This document shows, one piece after another, positions 48,919 through 55,553 of a stretch of 55,553 bases of DNA; position 1 is the stretch's first letter; each line of letters begins with the position of its first letter. The translations under genes and the position numbers were made by a program. The notes beneath the pieces were generated by a model that worked only from the letters and a program-made list of their open reading frames with translations, was not told the origin of the DNA and did no database searches. The DNA is from Fischerella muscicola PCC 7414 (GTDB lineage: Bacteria; Cyanobacteriota; Cyanobacteriia; Cyanobacteriales; Nostocaceae), in assembly GCF_000317205.1 (NCBI RefSeq), contig NZ_AJLK01000060.1, forward strand, positions 1 through 55,553, in the 5' to 3' direction.

Positions 48919-49049
48919 TTGCAACTCAATTTCTAGATTAGATGAATAGCGATCGCACAGTAAGTAAGAAACTAGCCAATTTTCTAGGGTTGGTGTCGTG
49001 GTAGATTTGCTAGTGTTGTAAAAATCCTAACCAAAAGGAGAGCAAATCA

Positions 49050-49799
49050 ATGGTCAACGGCGAATCGAACGGCAAAGTTGCCTTGATTACAGGTGCAAAC
49101 AAAGGACTCGGATTTGAAATGAGCCGCCAACTTGCACAACATGGATTAATGGTTCTGATTGCAGCCCGCAAACTGCAAGCCGCAGAAGAAGCTGCAACAA
49201 CGCTCCAAAATGAAGGATTGCAAGCTCAAGCGATCGCACTTGATGTGAACGACAGCGCTCAAATTCAGGCAGCTGCTCAAGAAATTGGCGATCAGTTTGG
49301 CAAGCTGGATGTTTTGATCAATAATGCTGGGGTGATGCTTGATGGCGAATGGGCAATTAGTAATGCGAGTTCCGTTTCCATGGACACCCTTCGCAAGACC
49401 TTTGACACTAATTTTTTTGCCTTGGTTGAAGTGACTCAGGCATTATTGCCGTTGATTTTGAAGAGCCAAAGTGGTCGGATTGTCAATATGGCAAGTATTG
49501 AAGGGTCATTAGCGCTTCATGCTGATCCAAACTCTTTTATTTATGATTCCAAACCCTTTGCTTATAATGCGTCTAAAGCTGCTGTCAATTCCTTTACCGT
49601 TCATCTCGCCCATGCGTTACGGAATACACCTGTGAAGGTGAATAGCGCCCATCCCGGTTGGGTGAAAACCGAATTGGGAGGTGAAGGCGCAATGATGGAC
49701 ATTACCGAGGGAGCAAAAACAGGTGTGCAGTTAGCAACCCTTCCCGATGATGGTGTAAGTGGTGGCTTTTTCCATCTCGGTCAGCCTGTACCTTGGTAG
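49050..49799 (+). CDS. Short-chain dehydrogenase/reductase
   Basis: A 249-residue classical SDR. The cofactor motif TGANKGLGF is at about residues 14-22, NNAGV at about 90-94, the Ser in VNMASIEG and the catalytic Tyr-Lys in YNASK. The NKGLG spelling and the YDSKPFAYNASK region resemble carbonyl reductase-like plant and bacterial SDRs that use NADPH. The arginine after the first strand (AARK) fits NADPH. The substrate is unknown. An AAGGAG ribosome-binding site lies 9 bases upstream. It stands alone after the alpha-mannosidase. Confidence 0.9.
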   Translation: MVNGESNGKVALITGANKGLGFEMSRQLAQHGLMVLIAARKLQAAEEAATTLQNEGLQAQAIALDVNDSAQIQAAAQEIGDQFGKLDVLINNAGVMLDGEWAISNASSVSMDTLRKTFDTNFFALVEVTQALLPLILKSQSGRIVNMASIEGSLALHADPNSFIYDSKPFAYNASKAAVNSFTVHLAHALRNTPVKVNSAHPGWVKTELGGEGAMMDITEGAKTGVQLATLPDDGVSGGFFHLGQPVPW

Positions 49800-50061
49800 G
49801 TGAAAAAAGATTGCTCCTAAACATCCCTTGAATTAGAAACTAACTACAAACTTGCATAAATTCATAGCGAATTTTAGCACCAAGACTCCGCGCTCCTCGG
49901 CGTTTACCTTTGCGTCCCTTTGCGTTTTAAATCGCTACGCTTTTACATAAAGCTGTAATAAGAAATAGGAAGTGACTAGTTATTAAAATTTTTAATAGTC
50001 TGTTGCCAGTAACCCCTAGTCACTCACCTCTAACCCCTAGTTTCTAGTCCCTATTTTTTGT

Positions 50062-50193
50062 CTAATCCTCATGGTCTTCAAAAGGATCGCTCAATTGCTT
50101 AGAAGGAGGGCCAAAAGCAGTATAGATAGATAGCGCCGTGATGACGATCACAATCGCGCCAACGGAAATGCTAAGAACTGTTGCGGGTTCCAT
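50062..50193 (-). CDS. psbN: PsbN, photosystem II assembly protein
   Basis: A 43-residue single-helix thylakoid protein. Translation from 50193 gives MEPATVLSISVGAI, then a hydrophobic helix, then the conserved stroma-side tail FGPPSKQLSDPFEDHED. A second ATG lies directly upstream at 50196. PsbN is an assembly factor for the photosystem II reaction centre, not a subunit of the mature complex. It diverges from psbH, the usual neighbour, with an 85-base spacer for both promoters. Confidence 0.95.
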   Translation of the reverse strand: MEPATVLSISVGAIVIVITALSIYTAFGPPSKQLSDPFEDHED

Positions 50194-50278
50194 CATAAAA
50201 GGATAGATTATGAGTGCTATTCTTATAGAATATTACAGAAGATTAAAAAATGCTTTGGCAACTATCTTAAGGTGAGAT

Positions 50279-50482
50279 ATGGCACAACGGACGCGGTTAG
50301 GAGATATCCTCAGACCCCTGAACTCTGAATATGGTAAAGTTGCCCCAGGTTGGGGTACTACTCCCCTGATGGCTGTTTTTATGGGCCTATTTTTCGTGTT
50401 TCTGCTGATTATTCTGCAACTCTATAACAAGTCAATAATTATCCAGGACGTTAGTGTGGATTGGCGGAGTTTAGGACGTTAA
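50279..50482 (+). CDS. psbH: Photosystem II reaction centre protein H
   Basis: A 67-residue PsbH. The N-terminus [20 protein letters not shown], the [20 protein letters not shown] helix and the tail end VDWRSLGR are all characteristic. It stabilises the CP47 side of photosystem II and bicarbonate/quinone-site function. A strong terminator follows. Confidence 0.97.
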   Translation: MAQRTRLGDILRPLNSEYGKVAPGWGTTPLMAVFMGLFFVFLLIILQLYNKSIIIQDVSVDWRSLGR

Positions 50483-50522
50483 TTGAGAAAGAAGTTTTAC
50501 GCTTTTGTCAAAACGCTTCCCC

Positions 50523-50546
50523 ACCCGGTCAATCCGGGTTTTTTTG
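50523..50546 (+). terminator. Rho-independent terminator of psbH
   Basis: ACCCGG/CCGGGT stem with a 5-base loop, followed by a run of T. Confidence 0.9.
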
Positions 50547-50547
50547 T

Positions 50548-50640
50548 TAAGTTTGTTGTTAGTTGTTTGTTGTTAGTTGTTTGTTGTTGGTTGTTTGTTG
50601 TTGGTTATTCTTACAACCATGAACAACCAACAAAGAACTA
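50548..50640. repeat. Short tandem repeats (TTGTTTGTTGT type)
   Basis: Repeated GTTAGTTGTTTGTTG/GTTGGTTG units and complementary CCAACAAAG copies, between psbH and tatA. Confidence 0.75.
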
Positions 50641-50722
50641 TCAACCACCAACCAGTAACTTATGTCTAAACTAAATTTATGGGTTTGTGTAGCAGTTTTT
50701 GAGTTGACAGGAGACAGGACGA

Positions 50723-50971
50723 ATGAACGTATTTGGTATTGGTCTGCCGGAAATGGCTTTAATTATGATAGTGGCACTGTTAATATTTGGCCCGAAGAAA
50801 TTGCCAGAAATTGGTCGGAGCATGGGAAAAGCAATTCGCGGTTTTCAAGATGCTTCTAAGGAATTTCAAAATGAGTTTCAAAAAGAAGCAGCTCAGATAG
50901 AAGCAGCTGTAAAAACTACTGCTGAACTGGAACCAAAGCAATTAGAAGCACCTAAAAAGGAAGAAGTGTGA
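50723..50971 (+). CDS. tatA: Twin-arginine translocase subunit TatA/E
   Basis: An 82-residue protein with one N-terminal helix and the TatA signature LLIFGPKKLPEIGRSMGKAIRGF, followed by an amphipathic helix and an acidic/Gln/Lys tail. It forms the protein-conducting part of the Tat system that moves folded proteins into the lumen or periplasm. Length and tail fit cyanobacterial TatA. It lies between psbH and pth, all in one direction. Confidence 0.94.
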   Translation: MNVFGIGLPEMALIMIVALLIFGPKKLPEIGRSMGKAIRGFQDASKEFQNEFQKEAAQIEAAVKTTAELEPKQLEAPKKEEV

Positions 50972-51050
50972 AGTCAGTTATTAGTTACCAGTTATCAGTT
51001 ATCAGTTTATAACTGTTTACTATTTGCTCATTTTACACTTCATACTTCAA

Positions 51051-51701
51051 ATGACAGAAGCTACTGCCAAAACAACTTTGGTGATTCCCCAATTAATTGT
51101 TGGGTTGGGGAATCCAGAACCAAAGTATGATCAAACACGCCATAATATTGGTTTTGCCGCTTTGGATGTTCTATCCCGTTCTTGGCAGATTCCTCTGGCA
51201 GAAAATCGCAAATTTCAAGGTGAGTATGGTGAAGGTATTGCACCTACCAACGATAAAATTCGTCTGCTCAAACCACTCACTTATATGAATCGCTCCGGAC
51301 AAGCTATACAAGCTGTCACTAATTGGTATAAATTACCGCCCGAATCTGTATTAGTTATTTATGATGAGATGGATTTGCCTCTTGGGAAAACTCGTCTGCG
51401 CTTGTCTGGTTCGGCTGGTGGACACAATGGTATGAAAAGCGCGATCGCACATTTGGGAACACAAAATTTTCCTCGCCTACGTATCGGTATTGGTAGACCT
51501 AAAGGTGCTAGTAATGGTGAAGAAAATACTGTGTCTTATGTGCTGGGAAAGTTTTCGGCAACCGAAACTCAGTTTGTCTCTGAGGTATTAAAGTTTGTCT
51601 GCGAATGCGTAGAATTATGCCTCAAGCAAGGAGTTGAAAAAGCAATGAATCGTTGTAATAGCAATGGTCTTGTCTATCCTGAGCCTGGGACTATCAAATA
51701 A
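51051..51701 (+). CDS. pth: Peptidyl-tRNA hydrolase
   Basis: A 216-residue Pth. The family start LIVGLGNPEPKYDQTRHNIGF holds the catalytic His31. The LKPLTYMNRSGQA segment, the catalytic Asp in YDEMDLPLG and the SGSAGGHNGMKS loop are intact. It frees tRNA from peptidyl-tRNA that drops off the ribosome. The ATG at 51051 is preferred over 51024, which lies in repeat-like spacer. A terminator follows at 51785. Confidence 0.95.
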   Translation: MTEATAKTTLVIPQLIVGLGNPEPKYDQTRHNIGFAALDVLSRSWQIPLAENRKFQGEYGEGIAPTNDKIRLLKPLTYMNRSGQAIQAVTNWYKLPPESVLVIYDEMDLPLGKTRLRLSGSAGGHNGMKSAIAHLGTQNFPRLRIGIGRPKGASNGEENTVSYVLGKFSATETQFVSEVLKFVCECVELCLKQGVEKAMNRCNSNGLVYPEPGTIK

Positions 51702-51784
51702 GAATTACGTAAATAATGTTACTTATTTTTTACGTATTTGTCCACAACAAGACCGAAAATTTTTAATTAATTTTAAAAATATTC

Positions 51785-51808
51785 GACTGTGCTAAACACA
51801 GTCTTTTT
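51785..51808 (+). terminator. Rho-independent terminator after pth
   Basis: GACTGTG/CACAGTC perfect stem with a CTAAA loop, followed by TTTTTCTG. It lies 84 bases after the stop codon. Confidence 0.8.
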
Positions 51809-51913
51809 CTGTCTTTTTTTATAATTAGGTTGATGGGCAGCAATTTAGCTTGCTCCATCTAACCATGATCGGACACTCGGCGCGCTCCGTAACTTGGCAA
51901 GGCAATTATTTTA

Positions 51914-51932
51914 CACCCCTATTTGAGGGGTG
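51914..51932 (-). terminator. Possible terminator hairpin after rpsU
   Basis: CACCCCT/AGGGGTG 7-base stem with a 5-base loop, 93 bases beyond the rpsU stop on its strand. There is no strong T-run. Confidence 0.4.
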
Positions 51933-52024
51933 GTTCTTCTTGCTTATTTTTTTTTCAAAATGATAACGGAGGCTCTGTAGCTGTTTTAACATTAATCTTG
52001 TCAAGCAACGTCAGTGCCGATTTT

Positions 52025-52204
52025 TTATTTAAAACGCCGCTTCCGTCTAGCAGCCACTGCTTTGCGTTTGCGCTTTTCTAATGGTGTTTCAAAATGCCGA
52101 TGATACTTAACATCAGCTAAAATGCCAGCTTTAGAAACCTGACGCTTAAAGCGCCGCAGAGCTGACTCTATTCCTTCATTCTCTCCTAAAACCACCTGGG
52201 TCAT
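52025..52204 (-). CDS. rpsU: Ribosomal protein S21
   Basis: A 59-residue small-subunit protein. Translation from 52204 gives [20 protein letters not shown], then [19 protein letters not shown] and a very basic tail of Lys and Arg ending RRKRRFK. This is the standard S21 pattern. It binds near the anti-Shine-Dalgarno end of 16S rRNA. Upstream (52230-52345) the leader is short tandem repeats. Confidence 0.96.
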   Translation of the reverse strand: MTQVVLGENEGIESALRRFKRQVSKAGILADVKYHRHFETPLEKRKRKAVAARRKRRFK

Positions 52205-52237
52205 TCTTTGTCCTCATTATCAGTTATGATCCATTGT

Positions 52238-52345
52238 AATGGGTATTGGGTATTGGGTATCAGGATAGGGTATTGGTCAATTGTCAATTGTCAATTGTTA
52301 GTAGTTAGTGGTTAGTTGTCATTTGTCATTTATCATTGGTCACTA
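52238..52345. repeat. Short tandem repeats upstream of rpsU
   Basis: GGGTATTGGGTATCAGG, TCAATTGTCAATTGTC and TTAGTAGTTAGTGGTTAG units in succession, then C-rich sequence up to rsmI. Confidence 0.75.
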
Positions 52346-52394
52346 TTTATTCTCCTCACACTCCCCCCATCGTCCCCATTGCCCCATCTCCCTT

Positions 52395-53249
52395 CTAATC
52401 CCCAATCTCTATACTAAGAGCCAGTTGATAAAGTTGGCGGCGGGGTAGGGAAGTTACTTTTGCTAACTCTCTACTGGCTTGCGATCGCGACATTCCCTGA
52501 GTAATGAGTTTTGTTAACTCAGCTTTTAATTCTACTTCCGATAGCACTAGTTGGGTGGGTGGACTTCCTGCCACAACTAACGTGTATTCTCCTTGAGGTT
52601 CCTTATCACTACAATAAGCAAGCGCCTGTGCAAGGGTTCCCCGCCAGAATTCCTCATACAATTTAGTTAACTCTCGTGCCAACACAATTTGGCGATCGCT
52701 GCCAAAAATATCTGCTAAATCTTGTAAAGTCTCTGGTAAACGGTGGGGAGATTCGTAGAAAATTAATGTACGGGGTTCTGTCTTCAAAAATTCTAAATGT
52801 TCTCGTCGCCCTTGAGTTTTCGCTGGTAAAAATCCTTCAAACACAAACCGATCCGTTGGTAATCCTGCTGCACTCAATGCCGTGATTGCAGCATTCGCAC
52901 CAGGAATTGGCACTACAGAAATTTCTGCTGCAACACACGCTTTCACTAATTCATAGCCAGGATCAGAAATACCTGGCATACCCGCATCTGTTACCAAAGC
53001 GATCGCTTTACCCTCACCCAACTGCTCTAATAATTCTGGAATACGACTGTTACGATTATGTTCGTGGTAGCTAATTTGTGGAGTCTTGATTTGAAAATGC
53101 TGTAGCAACTTACCCGTATGACGTGTGTCTTCCGCCGCAATCAGATCCACCGTTTGTAAAATTCGCACTCCCCGGAAAGTCATATCTTCCAGATTCCCAA
53201 TTGGTGTAGCGACGATGTAAAGTATTCCTGGTTTTGGATCAGTTTGCAT
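52395..53249 (-). CDS. rsmI: 16S rRNA (cytidine(1402)-2'-O)-methyltransferase
   Basis: A 284-residue tetrapyrrole-methylase-fold enzyme. The entry GILYIVATPIGNLEDMTFRG, AEDTRHTGKLL, the VTDAGMPGISDPGYELV signature and GANAAITALSAAGLPTDRF are all intact. It uses SAM to 2'-O-methylate C1402 in the ribosomal decoding centre. The ATG at 53249 is the family start. The frame stays open for 33 more codons upstream only by reading heptamer repeats. Confidence 0.95.
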   Translation of the reverse strand: MQTDPKPGILYIVATPIGNLEDMTFRGVRILQTVDLIAAEDTRHTGKLLQHFQIKTPQISYHEHNRNSRIPELLEQLGEGKAIALVTDAGMPGISDPGYELVKACVAAEISVVPIPGANAAITALSAAGLPTDRFVFEGFLPAKTQGRREHLEFLKTEPRTLIFYESPHRLPETLQDLADIFGSDRQIVLARELTKLYEEFWRGTLAQALAYCSDKEPQGEYTLVVAGSPPTQLVLSEVELKAELTKLITQGMSRSQASRELAKVTSLPRRQLYQLALSIEIGD

Positions 53250-53261
53250 GAAAGGACTTTG

Positions 53262-53393
53262 TTGGTGGTTGGTGGTTGATGGTTGGTGGTTGATTGTTGA
53301 TGGTTGATTGTTGATGCTTGGTGGTTGCTTGGAACAAACAACAAACACCTAACACCTAACACCTAACACCTAACAACCAACAACTAACAACTA
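53262..53393. repeat. Heptamer repeats filling a divergent promoter region
   Basis: GGTGGTTGATGGTTG-type units and then CACCTAACACCTAACACC-type units occupy almost the entire 144-base spacer between rsmI and the PfkB kinase. Both genes must be expressed from within or across it. Confidence 0.85.
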
Positions 53394-54281
53394 ATGAAAG
53401 GCTTATTTGTCGGTTTAGTAACCCTCGATCTAATTTACCTCGCCCAATCTCCCCCGAGAAACAATCAAAAAATAGTTGCTGCTGACTATACTGTTGCCGC
53501 TGGTGGCCCTGCTACCAATGCTGCTGTTGCTTTTAGCCATTTGTCTTGTAGAGACGCGCCACGGCGCGTCTCTAGGTTATTAGGTGTTGTAGGTTCTCAC
53601 CCGATGACACAGTTAATTCGTGGAGACTTAGAAAAATATCAAGTAGAAATTACTGACCTTGATCCCGCTACAACCAATCCACCGCCAGTTTCTTCTATTA
53701 TTGTTACCCAAGCCAGTGGCGAACGGGCAGTCATTTCCATCAATGCTGTCAAAACTCAAGCCAATAGCCAGGCTATCCCACCAGACATTTTACAAAATGT
53801 TGATATTGTCTTAATAGACGGACATCAAATGACAGTAGGGATAGAAATAGCCCAAACAGCAAAAGCAAATAATATCCCAGTAGTCATAGATGGTGGTAGC
53901 TGGAAACCTGGTTTTGATCAACTTTTACCTTTTGTAGATTACGCCATTTGTTCTGCCAATTTCCATCCTCCCAATTGCCAGACTCAGGAACAAGTCTTTA
54001 CCTATCTCAGTGAATTTGGTATTCCTCACATCGCCATTACCCACGGTGAAAAACCGATTAAGTATCTCATACAGGAAACGGGTGCAAGTGGCTTTGTAGA
54101 CGTGCCAAAAACTACTGCTGTTGATACACTGGGGGCCGGAGATATTTTCCATGGTGCTTTTTGTCATTACGTATTACGGGAAAATTTTCTTGATGCACTA
54201 GCATCAGCAGCAAAAATAGCTGCTTTTTCCTGTCAATTTTTTGGCACACGTCGTTGGATGAGAAGTCCGGGAAAAAGTTAA
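53394..54281 (+). CDS. PfkB-family carbohydrate kinase with in-frame repeat insertion
   Basis: A 295-residue ribokinase-fold kinase. The N-terminal FVGLVTLDLIYLA strand, AAGGPATNAAVAFSHL signature (about 36-51) and the C-terminal DTLGAGDIFHGAF with catalytic Asp are intact. Between them, residues about 52-61 (SCRDAPRRVS) are encoded by a GC-rich palindrome, where relatives continue from the helix straight into the LLGVVG strand. The substrate is not readable; a sugar or nucleoside is expected. The insertion falls at a surface turn, so function is probably kept. Confidence 0.85.
   Translation: MKGLFVGLVTLDLIYLAQSPPRNNQKIVAADYTVAAGGPATNAAVAFSHLSCRDAPRRVSRLLGVVGSHPMTQLIRGDLEKYQVEITDLDPATTNPPPVSSIIVTQASGERAVISINAVKTQANSQAIPPDILQNVDIVLIDGHQMTVGIEIAQTAKANNIPVVIDGGSWKPGFDQLLPFVDYAICSANFHPPNCQTQEQVFTYLSEFGIPHIAITHGEKPIKYLIQETGASGFVDVPKTTAVDTLGAGDIFHGAFCHYVLRENFLDALASAAKIAAFSCQFFGTRRWMRSPGKS
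53546..53577. repeat. GC-rich palindrome inserted within a coding frame
   Basis: AGAGACGCGCC and GGCGCGTCTCT (53550-53573) around a 2-base loop. The core matches 44869-44888. Confidence 0.8.
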
Positions 54282-54573
54282 AGGAAACGAACACAGATGA
54301 ACACCGTGCAAGGCGATGGATTATGGGTTGGCTGTTAAGTTAATCCCCAATTTTTATTTTCAAGACAGTCAATCATGGGAAAATCCCACGAACCTGGCTA
54401 TGAAAATATCAATCTTCCTACACCCCTACACCCTTAAACCCCCACACCCATTTTCAAGCTAGCTATTCATGAACGTTGGTACACAACCTTGCCATGAAAA
54501 TTATTACCCCTTCTGCCATCTGCCATCTGCCCTCTGCCTTCTTTTCAAACTAGTAGAATATAGGACAAAATTA

Positions 54574-55434
54574 ATGCCAGACTTACAAAACATTCTCGAA
54601 CTCACTCGTTCTGTTGGTTGGGGTGCAGCAGAGATACTGCAATCATACTACAATGGAACTCAAAAAAATCTCGACGTCCAGTATAAAGATAATGACCCTG
54701 TTACGGCTGCTGATTTAGCTGTCAATCACTATATTTTGGAGAAATTGCAAGCAGCTTTGGGTCATGAAGACTTTGCTTACATTAGTGAAGAAACTTATAA
54801 AGAAGAACAAGCCAAGCATCCAAGTTGTCAATGGTCATGGATCATTGATCCTCTAGATGGTACACGGGATTTTATCGAAAAAACTGGTGAGTATGCCATT
54901 CACCTTGCCCTAGTACAGGAACATCGTCCAGTGTTAGCTGTGGTCGCAGTTCCCGAGGCAGATAAATTGTACTATGCAACTAAAGGTGGCGGGGCATTTG
55001 TAGAAACTCGCGATCGCCAAACTACTCCCATAAAAGTATCATCACGAGAACGCATTGAAGATTTAACCCTCGTTGTCAGTCGTTCCCACCGCAACGATAG
55101 ACTTGAATATTTGCTGCAACATCTACCTTGCCAAAATCAAAAAGCTGTTGGCAGTGTCGGCTGTAAAATTTCCACTATTGTTGAACAACAAGCAGATATT
55201 TATATTTCTCTTTCTGGTAAATCTGCACCCAAAGATTGGGATATGGCCGCACCTGAATTAATCCTAACAGAAGCTGGTGGTCAATTCACCCACTTCGATG
55301 GCAGACCATTACAATACAACACCGGAGATATTAATCAGTGGGGTGGTTTATTAGCTAGTAACGGTCAATTTCATGAAATACTTTGTCGGGAAGGAGAAAG
55401 GATTTTAGCAGAGTGGGATAGAGTCAAGAGTTAG
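54574..55434 (+). CDS. CysQ-like inositol monophosphatase-family phosphatase
   Basis: A 286-residue magnesium-dependent phosphatase. The metal-binding signature DPLDGTRDFIEKTGEYAIHL follows SWII, the first acidic ligand lies in ISEET and the second signature WDMAAPELILTEAGG near residue 225. The spelling fits CysQ, which removes 3'-phosphate from adenosine 3',5'-bisphosphate made in sulfate assimilation. Inositol or fructose bisphosphate phosphatase activity is also possible in the family. The ATG at 54574 is chosen; an upstream ATG at 54469 leads through a low-complexity spacer. Confidence 0.88.
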   Translation: MPDLQNILELTRSVGWGAAEILQSYYNGTQKNLDVQYKDNDPVTAADLAVNHYILEKLQAALGHEDFAYISEETYKEEQAKHPSCQWSWIIDPLDGTRDFIEKTGEYAIHLALVQEHRPVLAVVAVPEADKLYYATKGGGAFVETRDRQTTPIKVSSRERIEDLTLVVSRSHRNDRLEYLLQHLPCQNQKAVGSVGCKISTIVEQQADIYISLSGKSAPKDWDMAAPELILTEAGGQFTHFDGRPLQYNTGDINQWGGLLASNGQFHEILCREGERILAEWDRVKS

Positions 55435-55553
55435 GGTAATGGGGAGGTGGGGAGATGGGGGGCTAGGGGTCCCCACTTTGTGGGGTTGGGGGGCAATGGG
55501 GAGATGGAGAGTGTGTAGACGCAACAGCGGTGAGGGAGTCGCAGTCTTGGACG
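55435..55553. repeat. Low-complexity DNA and partial GC-rich repeat at the window edge
   Basis: GGGGAGGTGGGGAGATGGGG-type units, then GTGTAGACGCAACAGCGG and CGCAGTCTTGGACG. The latter matches about 1070-1105 inverted and runs off the end of the window. Confidence 0.7.

Larger units (their letters stand above)
51702..52024. other. Convergent spacer, no gene seen
   Basis: Contains the pth terminator (51785-51808) and a CACCCCT/AGGGGTG hairpin (51914-51932) that may end rpsU transcripts from the other strand. The rest is unremarkable. Confidence 0.55.

Overview
The window is chromosomal DNA of a filamentous, probably heterocyst-forming cyanobacterium (Nostocales type). It carries a complete allophycocyanin core operon (apcE, apcA, apcB, apcC), cytochrome b6f genes (petB, petD), photosystem II small subunits (psbH, psbN), and a cyanobacterial ATP synthase operon with both b and b' subunits. 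It also has a tmRNA with a cyanobacterial tag peptide, many GCGATCGC (HIP1) octamers, and the short tandem repeats and palindromic repeats that crowd Nostocales intergenic regions. ApcE has four linker repeats, the form associated with larger phycobilisome cores in this group. No rRNA, tRNA, CRISPR array, intact transposase or prophage gene was recognised.

Layout. 1-9.3 kb: a conserved membrane-associated protein, a cluster of palindromic repeats, a small LuxR/PedR-type regulator, two sugar-metabolism kinases (fructokinase-like and gluconokinase), a HEAT-repeat protein convergent with a truncated HIT-family gene, a site-2 protease, a degenerate metallo-beta-lactamase-fold protein and a carboxyl-terminal processing protease. 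9.8-11.3 kb: petB and petD. 11.9-13 kb: an anti-sigma-factor-like ATPase and tmRNA (minus strand). 13.1-19.3 kb: the minus-strand ATP synthase operon atpI-a-c-b'-b-delta-alpha-gamma. 19.5-20.7 kb: a methyltransferase. 21.3-26.7 kb: apcE-apcA-apcB-apcC. 26.8-33.2 kb (minus strand): a 1262-residue carbamoyltransferase-methyltransferase fusion, a PAS histidine kinase and an isochorismatase-like protein. 34-40.7 kb: a FtsW/RodA protein, a secreted membrane-anchored protein, galE, a membrane protein, an ABC exporter and a PsiE-like protein. 40.9-49.8 kb: a small conserved protein, an orphan metal-ABC-type lipoprotein, a DUF427 protein, a 530-residue protein of unknown function, a GH38 alpha-mannosidase and a short-chain dehydrogenase. 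50-55.4 kb: psbN, psbH, tatA, pth, rpsU, rsmI, a PfkB-family kinase and a CysQ-like phosphatase.

Most of the window is housekeeping and photosynthetic: light harvesting (apc), electron transfer (pet, psb) and ATP synthesis (atp) lie within 45 kb. The accessory part is scattered. The strongest candidate for undescribed biology is the fusion at 26855-30643. It joins a complete NodU/CmcH/TobZ-type carbamoyltransferase to a class I methyltransferase with an NPPF catalytic motif, plus a roughly 180-residue linker and a C-terminal tail that I cannot assign. Second in interest is repeat DNA that has entered genes in frame: three segments in the alpha-mannosidase, one GC-rich palindrome in a PfkB kinase and one in the 530-residue protein. 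Paired hairpins between the c and b' genes of the atp operon, and several enzyme homologues lacking canonical catalytic or metal-binding residues, also deserve attention. All family assignments come from reading the sequence; no database search was run.
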